Assembly (NCBI RefSeq): GCF_003841405.1
Contig: NZ_PXYA01000003.1
Coordinates: forward strand, 496,001-560,000
Source: Tetragenococcus halophilus subsp. halophilus DSM 20339
Lineage (GTDB): Bacteria; Bacillota; Bacilli; Lactobacillales; Enterococcaceae
Length of the DNA stretch: 64,000 nucleotides
Direction: 5' to 3'
Positions 58,189-64,000 of this stretch are shown here, in pieces; within the stretch, counting starts at the first letter, position 1; each line of letters starts with the position of its first letter. Made by a program: the position numbers and the translations under genes. The notes beneath the pieces were generated by a model that worked only from the letters and a program-made list of their open reading frames with translations, had not been told where the DNA came from and made no database searches.

Positions 58189-59070
58189 CTACAACAAATA
58201 ATCGCTTGAAATACGCGTTAAGTCTTCGATGACTTGACTCCCCTCTTCAATCGTTGGATTTTGATCAGATAGAGCCACTGCAAGATAACTATTATCTCCA
58301 CGCGTTACTTTACCAATACTTGTAACAGTCCATTCATCATTTATATCATTAGGTAACCAACCGTTTTTAAAAGTAACATCACTTGACCCGGCATAAATTC
58401 CCCAACTTTGGTCAGGATCAATCTGGTCCATCAAATCAATAATCTGTTTTTGTGAGTCTTCATTTAAATATTGTGAAGGTGTATATAGTTCTTGAAGTAA
58501 CTTTATTTGATCTTTTGTTGTCGTTGTCGTTTTCCCCCATGTTTCTTCATCTGCTTTTGTATCATTCATTTCTAGATCATCAAAAAGTTGCTGTAGCGAA
58601 GAATAACCCCCTAATGAATCTAAAATAGTTGTCGCTGCTTCATTATCACTATGCATAATCATGCTAGATAAAAGATCAGTTTCTTCCTCAGTTAAGTCTT
58701 CTTGTTTTTCTTCTTTTTCATGCAGCAATAACATCGCTATATCTACTTTTGCAATACTTGCTGTCACATACTTTTCTTCTTTTTCATTATTTGTGTAAGT
58801 ATAACTCTCTTCATTTTCCAGATCGTACACTCTAAATTCTAATGAATTGGGATAAATTTCAGCCCACTCATCTCCTTTTTTCTGCAACTCGTTTTCCAGT
58901 TCATTTTTATCTTCTTCTGGTTTTTCAGCTGTCGCTTGCTTTTCCGTCGTATTTTCAGTTACCGCTTTTTCTTCTGGTTTAGTTGTCGTATGCTCACCTA
59001 ACCAAAAGCCTAATACTAAAAAGAAAATCGCTCCTAATAGGAGAGGAAAAATTTTTATAAATGTTTTCAT
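58189..59070 (-). CDS. Anchored beta-lactamase-like serine hydrolase
   Basis: 293 residues. N-terminal membrane anchor (IFPLLLGAIFFLVLGFWLG), then about 50 residues very rich in Glu and Lys, then a class A beta-lactamase fold: SxxK as ASIAK, SDN in MHSDNEAA, and KNG (FKNGW) at the KTG place. Such proteins in lactic acid bacteria are usually not proven beta-lactamases and may be penicillin-binding or esterase-like. The acidic composition fits a salt-adapted exported protein. Confidence 0.85.
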   Translation of the reverse strand: MKTFIKIFPLLLGAIFFLVLGFWLGEHTTTKPEEKAVTENTTEKQATAEKPEEDKNELENELQKKGDEWAEIYPNSLEFRVYDLENEESYTYTNNEKEEKYVTASIAKVDIAMLLLHEKEEKQEDLTEEETDLLSSMIMHSDNEAATTILDSLGGYSSLQQLFDDLEMNDTKADEETWGKTTTTTKDQIKLLQELYTPSQYLNEDSQKQIIDLMDQIDPDQSWGIYAGSSDVTFKNGWLPNDINDEWTVTSIGKVTRGDNSYLAVALSDQNPTIEEGSQVIEDLTRISSDYLL

Positions 59071-59370
59071 TTTTCTATTTACAAGTCCTTTCCCTTTTAT
59101 AATTTTAATAAAAATGGCTTCTAAGAATTATTTTTATTTTCTGAATTTTCACTAACTAAATTAATTCAAAACAATAATACTAACTTATCACATGAAAGAA
59201 TAGAGGCAAAGTCATTATCTTTTAAATAACGAGAAAAAGTATATTTTTAAAATACAAAAACAGGAAAGAACTAATTGCTATATTTAAAAATAAGTTCTAA
59301 ATAAAGCTTAAAAGAAAATAATTTCTTCCTGTTGAACTTGTAAAAAAACAAAAGATTTTTATATAATCGA
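59071..59370. other. Intergenic region, 3' exon side of the group II intron
   Basis: AT-rich. A long imperfect inverted repeat (AACAGGAAAGAA near 59260 with TTTCTTCCTGTT near 59325) is the only structure noticed; TTAGAA with 17 bases and TATAAA (minus strand, near 59125-59100) may be the promoter of the beta-lactamase-like gene. Confidence 0.4.
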
Positions 59371-61240
59371 GTAGGAGACTAACCATTAATTGATTAGTCG
59401 ACCTCTCACACCACCGTACGTACGGTTCCGTATACGGCGGTTCAATAATTTAAGCTTTTATTTCTCAAGGATTTCAATGAAATCCTTGAGTTTCCATTGT
59501 TTGAACTTTTCTTTGCTGAAGATTCTATTTAGAAGTTTTGATTTTGAAATTCGCCAATACTGTTTCCGGCTATTCGCATACGTCATGGCCTCTTTATGAG
59601 AGGCCCCTCTTGCCTTCAGTTGGCGGTATTTCGTATCGACTTTCTTCCATCTTTTCCAAATCAAGGCTCGCAACCTATGTCGTAAGTATTCCATCTGTTT
59701 AGCTAGGAAAGTTTTTAGTTCTCCGTCTTTATAGTATTGAATCCAACCTTGGGTGTACTGATTGATGGTTTTGATCATCTCATCTAGCGTGCCCACCCTT
59801 TTTCGGTTCGTCAATCTTTTCAGCGTTCTTTTGAACTTTTGTTTGGCCGACGCTGTGGGTCGGCTCTTTACTTTCCCTTATCTTTTCTCATACGATAGCT
59901 CAGGTATTCTAATTGATGCGCCTTAATGATTTGGCTCTTTTCTTGATTCACCGTCAATCGTAATTTCTTTTCCAGGAATTGGGTAATACTTTCTTGGACT
60001 CTCTGAGCGGCCCGCTCGCTTTGGACAAAGATAATAAAATCGTCCGCGTATCGAATAAACCGATGGTTTCTTCTTTCGAGTTCCTTGTCCAATTGGTCCA
60101 GATAAACATTGGCTAAAAGAGGAGAAAGCGGGCTCCCTTGGGAGGCTCCTTTTGAAGTTGGACGAAGAATTTCGCCCTCCATTACTCCTGCGTTTAAGAA
60201 ATTCCAAATAAGTTGGAGAGCGGCCTTTTCTTCGATGTACCATTGCATACGATGCATAAGTTTCTGATGGTTAATCGTGTCGAAATAGCTCTTTAAATCA
60301 CAGTCGACAACCACGTCATAGCCTTCTTCATAATATTGGCCTGCCTTCGCTATTGCTTGTTGACAGCTTTTTCCAGGTCTAAACCCATAGCTGTTTTCCG
60401 AAAAGGTCGGGTCGATCAAGGGCGTGATGACTTGTAAAATCATTTGTTGTACTACGCGGTCCCGTACGACGGGGATGCTCAATTTTCGTTTCTTGCCGTT
60501 TCCTTTAGGAATTTCCACACGTTTTGTTGGTTGTGGGCGATAGGTCCCTTCTCTCAGCTTTTGTACAAAGGGACGACGATACTTGTTCAAATGAGATTTG
60601 ATTTCAGATACCGTCATATCATCGATTCCCGGTGCTCCTTTGTTCTTTTTGACTTTCTCGATCGCTCGATCTATATTCATTGAGCTGACGAGTTCGTTCA
60701 TTAATGGAAAGCCACTTTGGTTCATCATCTTATTGTCGTGCTCCCTTACGCGCTCCTCATTTCTTCTTTTGCTTCCAGCTTATCCTTCCACGAGTGAGCT
60801 ACCTATCGGTCTTTACCACGGTATTGGCTGCGGTCCTGGTGAGCACGTCCACCTCCTTGTTTACTTCAAAGTTATTATTGTTCAGTCCTTCATATCCATA
60901 GGATACTACTATGACCTTGGCTGACTTCTGCCTATTCGTTGTTACTACGATTTCTATCGCTAGGCAGACCTCCTCGGGTAAGGTGTGATAACTTTCCACT
61001 CACGTCACCGCCTCATTTACTGTATGGGATTCGGGCAGTATTGGACTTTGCTTTGTTTTGCAAGCTCGTCCGTCCCAATTCAGCCTTCTTATGAGATTCC
61101 TGTTCGTCAGTGCGAGTGTTTGCCTCCAGCTTCCTTCAGATTCCACTTCGCAGTGGACACCCTTGCTTTTGGCTAACAGTTCCTACTGCCAAGCCTGTAG
61201 TGGACTTTCACCACCAAGTTATCGCCCATGCCGAGCGCAC
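59371..61240 (-). mobile_element. Group IIC intron
   Basis: On the minus strand the intron begins GTGCGCTCGGCATGG at 61240 (the GTGCG 5' signature) and ends TCTCCTAC at 59371. Before the end lies a domain V hairpin (CCGCCGTATACG, GAAC loop, CGTACGTACGGTGG; about 59438-59405) with the CGC triad expected of group IIC, then a domain VI stem with GACTAA and TTAGTC arms. It sits seven bases after a terminator stem, the typical target of group IIC introns. The ORF lies in domain IV. Confidence 0.9.
59458..60728 (-). pseudogene. ltrA: Group II intron reverse transcriptase/maturase, frameshifted
   Basis: First part (60728-59868): reverse transcriptase palm and fingers with GFRPGKSCQQAI, DCDLKSYFDTI, GASQGSPLSPLLANVYL and the catalytic RYADDFIIF. 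The frame then stops at MRKDKGK. In the next frame the text continues KVKSRPTASAKQKFKRTLKRL and on to maturase domain X (QYTQGWIQYYKDGELKTF) to 59458. A single missing base in a G run near 59880 explains the break. Without correction the protein lacks domain X. Confidence 0.88.
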
Positions 61241-61247
61241 AAAAGAA

Positions 61248-61283
61248 AAAGAACTACAAATTTCAAAAAATTTATAGTTCTTT
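61248..61283 (-). terminator. Terminator of the glutathionyl-hydroquinone reductase gene, host of the intron
   Basis: AAAGAACTATAAATTT pairs with AAATTTGTAGTTCTTT (one mismatch), followed by TTCTTTT and then the intron. Confidence 0.88.
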
Positions 61284-61296
61284 CTACTATATTCTC

Positions 61297-62262
61297 TTAT
61301 AATTCCTCATCTATACTAAGATTGATTTTCAGACCCTTAGGCACGATACCACTAGGGTTAAGAGAAGTTAAACTAATATAATAGTGTTTTTTAATATGCG
61401 ATATATTTACTGTTTCTTTAATTCCTGGCCAATTATATAATTCGCGAGTATAGCGCCATAAATTTTTGTAATCCATTATTCGTCTAATATTACATTTAAA
61501 AAGTCAGAAGTATACTATATCAAAGCGGATTAAAGTTGCAAATAAGAGCCAGTCTGACTCCGTTGGTTGTTCACCCACTAAGAATCGACTTATTGATAAT
61601 CTTTCTTCAATTTCATCTAATCTATCAAACAACTTAGTAACTTCTTGCTCGTAAAATTCTTGTTCGTTTGCAAGACCTATTTTATATACTGCATTATTAA
61701 TTTCAGGCCCAATGATGTTATTCCAGGCTTCAATTTCGGATAATGATTCTTTTGGCGCATAGTTATCATCATTTGCTCCGGCGTAATTAAAGGCACTGTT
61801 TAGCATACGAATAATATCAGATGATTCATTATTAACAATTTGGTTTGTTTTTTTATCAAATAAAACAGGGACAGACACTTTTCCAGTAAAATTTGGGTCA
61901 GAAAAAGTATAAATTTCTCGTAAATAATTCGCATTGATCACCGGGTCAGGTATTACACCCTCGCCGTCTTCAAAACTCCATCCCTGATCATACATCACAG
62001 GGTTAACTACGGATAAAGAAATGATATCTTGTAATCCTTTTAAACTACGCATCATAAGTGCCCGACTGGCAAAAGGACAAGCATAAGAAACATACAGATG
62101 ATAACGTCCCGCTTCTGCTTTGAAACCGCCTTCTCCTGTTGGACCAGCACTACCGTCCGGTGTAATCCAATGACGAAATTGCCAATTCGTCGTTACGACT
62201 TCTCCATCTGCACTAGCAGGCCTATCTTCTTTATGCCACTCCCCATTTACTAACATTCCCAT
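61297..62262 (-). pseudogene. Glutathionyl-hydroquinone reductase (Xi-class GST) with an in-frame TGA
   Basis: The first 252 codons give a Xi-class glutathione transferase: thioredoxin-like domain with the catalytic cysteine in YVSYACPFASRALM, then the helical domain to FATLIRFDIVYF. A TGA at codon 253 follows, but the same frame continues LFKCNIRRIMDYKNLWRYTR, with HIKKHYY and NPSGIVP, exactly the family's conserved C terminus, to a TAA at 61297. Relatives have Gly or another residue at the TGA position, so one base change (such as GGA to TGA) explains it. A full-length protein would have 321 residues. Confidence 0.85.
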
Positions 62263-62347
62263 TATTTTTACCCCACTTTCTTCAAAATAGCCTTTTCAGT
62301 TTATTATAAATGATCCATAGTTATTTCAATAATAAAGTGTTTTTCAT

Positions 62348-62866
62348 CTACGAAAGCTCTGATATCGTTTGAAAATAACTAATGATTTCTTCATGAAGAA
62401 ACGGTATTAATAATAAAACTAGAGTAATAATGCTTAACACTACAGCTTTTTTTGAAAGTGCTTGGTTGATCTTTTGCCAATCAAGTGAAAAGAGTAAAGC
62501 TATAAAGAAAATCATTCCACCTAGGTGTAATCAAGGCATCATTTCTTGAAAATTGGTATTAAAAACAAATAAAACAGCAAAAATAAGCACGATCATAATG
62601 AGACTTACCCATACAATTTTTTCTACCGGGGTAAACTTTTGAATCGTTTTAAATTTATTCATAAGCTCTTCATCTCCTCTGATAAGTTCGTCCAGTGAAA
62701 TTTCAAAAAGATCACTAATAGCAACAATGTTAGCGAAACTAGGTAACGCAACGTCCTGCTCCCACTTAGAAATAGATTGTCGTGAAATATGCAACTTATC
62801 AGCTAGTTCTTGCTGAGACCAATGTTTCATTTCGCGTTGTTTTTTTATCTGCTCACTTATCTTCAC
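62348..62866 (-). pseudogene. XRE regulator with C-terminal membrane helices, in-frame TGA
   Basis: GTG start at 62866, seven bases behind GAGGAGG. Helix-turn-helix (WSQQELADKLHISRQSISKW), a linker, and one membrane helix, then FQEMMP and TGA at 62531. The same frame continues LHLGGMIFFIALLFSLDWQ and two more membrane segments (VVLSIITLVLLLIPF) to a TAG at 62348. This HTH-plus-three-helix layout is common in lactic acid bacteria, so the TGA probably interrupts a normal 172-residue protein. The first part alone could still bind DNA and sit in the membrane. Confidence 0.8.
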
Positions 62867-62884
62867 AAAAATTCCTCCTCTCAT

Positions 62885-63114
62885 TCTTAGTTAAACATTG
62901 TCCTTTAATAAAGCATAGCACTGCATGGTTGCAAGTAAAAAATTACGAAGAGGAATTCTCATACAATAACTTCTTAAAAAAGTAAGAAGATAAGGGTAAT
63001 ACCTAGGTAAACTAAGGTGTCTTTTTATCTAACTGTTTCATACAGTTAGAAATTTGCTGTTTCTGACCTTCTTCTGCTTTTTTATATGTACGCCTCCTCG
63101 TTTTAGGCATTTTT
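62885..63114. other. Gap with one inverted repeat
   Basis: CTAACTGT and ACAGTTAG (63029-63049) form an 8-bp stem. No intact gene seen. Confidence 0.4.
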
Positions 63115-63198
63115 AAAGTAAATGGACATGCAGTGAATTTTTATAAATATTTGGGATATGAAGAAAAGACTTTTAAAATAATCAAAACACTTAAATAA
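63115..63198 (+). pseudogene. C-terminal fragment of a GNAT acetyltransferase
   Basis: Frame reading KVNGHAVNFYKYLGYEEKTF to a TAA at 63196. N-x-x-A-x-x-F-Y-x-x-L-G-Y is the classic end of GNAT acetyltransferases; the acetyl-CoA-binding body is missing, apart from weak text upstream to about 63080. Confidence 0.6.
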
Positions 63199-63252
63199 AA
63201 CAACTTTTTTAATCTAATAGCAAAATCATAATATAGAATAGGAGATAAGAAG

Positions 63253-64000
63253 TTGAAAGAACCGAAAGAATACACCGAAATAGCCCTAGAAAAACAAGCC
63301 AAACTATTGGACATGAGCTCTTACTTGGAAAACGGAATCTACGTTTTTGATACAGACTTTAGAATGGCTTTTAAAACAACAAGACCCAATCATCCTATGA
63401 TCAATACTCTCAACATGCCAAAAAAAGAGAAACAATTTATCACTGAAATTAAGCATTCTGAAACGAAGTATTTCAATGGGAGTATCTTATGGTTCTGTAT
63501 TAATGGTGATATTAAAATTTTTTCAGATGATAAAGTTCTTACGATCTGTTCGGATAAAGAAAGCTATCAGAGGAAAATAGAGAACTACGCTTATTTTTCT
63601 CCTTTCTTTCGTATTCCTACATTAAGCAAACAAGATACTAAACACAACATGTTGGTCGAAGAATTTATCAACTTCGATGAAAAAACAGCCGACGACGAGC
63701 CCTTCATTTTTAAAAGGATGTATAACAATTACCGTGATTATTTTACCTACTTGACACGTCTTACAAAAATTGGTTATCAAACATTAAATCAATTATGGGA
63801 AATAAGTTCGCACACTGTTTATAGCCCACAATTTGAAAAAATAACGAAAAAAATTGCTCCAGAATTGTTTTCTATGAAGTTTCCATTCATTAACCTACAT
63901 GGAGATATGTGGTCGGATAACATTCTTTTAAGCCATGAACAAAACGGGAAAACATTATGGTACATCGACTGGGAAACCGCAGATAATTATGTTTTCTTCT
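63253..64000 (+). CDS. Phosphotransferase-fold (APH/choline-kinase-like) protein, 3' end cut by window
   Basis: TTG start at 63253, seven bases behind GGAGA; 249 residues visible, still open at the window end. The Brenner-type catalytic motif NLHGDMWSDNILLS (catalytic Asp, metal-binding Asn) is followed by WYIDWETA, in the place of the DFD/DFG metal motif. The N-terminal half has no clear nucleotide loop. Such proteins phosphorylate small molecules (choline, sugars, aminoglycosides); the DMWSDN version is typical of envelope-associated relatives rather than resistance enzymes. Substrate unknown. Confidence 0.75.
   Translation, partial: MKEPKEYTEIALEKQAKLLDMSSYLENGIYVFDTDFRMAFKTTRPNHPMINTLNMPKKEKQFITEIKHSETKYFNGSILWFCINGDIKIFSDDKVLTICSDKESYQRKIENYAYFSPFFRIPTLSKQDTKHNMLVEEFINFDEKTADDEPFIFKRMYNNYRDYFTYLTRLTKIGYQTLNQLWEISSHTVYSPQFEKITKKIAPELFSMKFPFINLHGDMWSDNILLSHEQNGKTLWYIDWETADNYVFF

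Noticed and set aside
60444-61381. Several plus-strand ORFs across the group II intron
   Set aside because: They are shadows of the reverse transcriptase and structured intron RNA; no coding features.
61297-62262. TGA as selenocysteine in the reductase
   Set aside because: The position is not the catalytic cysteine (that lies in SYACPFA) and no SECIS-like hairpin was noticed after it.

Overview
This 64 kb window is chromosomal DNA from a low-GC Gram-positive of the order Lactobacillales. The S10-spc-alpha and str operons, the ECF transporter block, the zinc forms of L36 and S14 and the enterococcal-looking GlnA point to Enterococcaceae. Very acidic exported proteins (the BmpA-type lipoprotein and the beta-lactamase-like protein) suggest a salt-adapted genus such as Tetragenococcus; this genus call is an inference and was not tested by any search.

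Layout. 1-4.7 kb: the end of a YfhO-type membrane protein, a stand-alone GlnR-regulated glnA with an unusual active-site neighbourhood, and truA. 4.8-21.8 kb (minus strand): ecfA1-ecfA2-ecfT, an L17-downstream-element RNA, then the complete alpha, spc and S10 ribosomal operons with secY, adk and infA, read from one strong promoter near 21.75 kb plus an internal infA promoter. 21.9-24.9 kb: a vitamin B6 salvage locus (S component, pyridoxal/pyridoxine kinase, divergent MocR regulator) followed by a four-copy 42-bp repeat. 25-29.7 kb: the str operon (rpsL, rpsG, fusA, tuf). 29.7-34.5 kb: rpiA, gpmA, an intact ISL3-family element with an 8-bp target duplication, an iron-type alcohol dehydrogenase and a small PH-like protein.

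34.6-45.5 kb (minus strand): a complete nucleoside uptake and salvage operon. A BmpA lipoprotein and NupABC transporter import nucleosides; Cdd, DeoD, PunA and Pdp deaminate or cleave them; DeoC breaks down deoxyribose-5-phosphate. A LacI-family regulator gene lies just upstream, and the pdp promoter region carries a LacI-type palindrome and cre-like sites. coaA and guaA follow on the plus strand.

48.2-64 kb is an accessory and eroding zone. It mixes intact small-molecule and regulatory genes (SnoaL-like, GrpB, DUF2200, AraC plus VOC, a single-domain MGMT, an XRE regulator with a divergent unknown protein, brnQ, a beta-lactamase-like protein, a phosphotransferase-fold protein) with many broken genes: an RCC1-repeat fragment, an IS3 orfA remnant, a truncated and frameshifted erm(A)-like gene that still has both attenuator leader peptides, a group IIC intron with a frameshifted reverse transcriptase inserted behind a terminator, and two neighbouring genes each interrupted by one in-frame TGA. 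No rRNA, tRNA, CRISPR array or prophage was seen.
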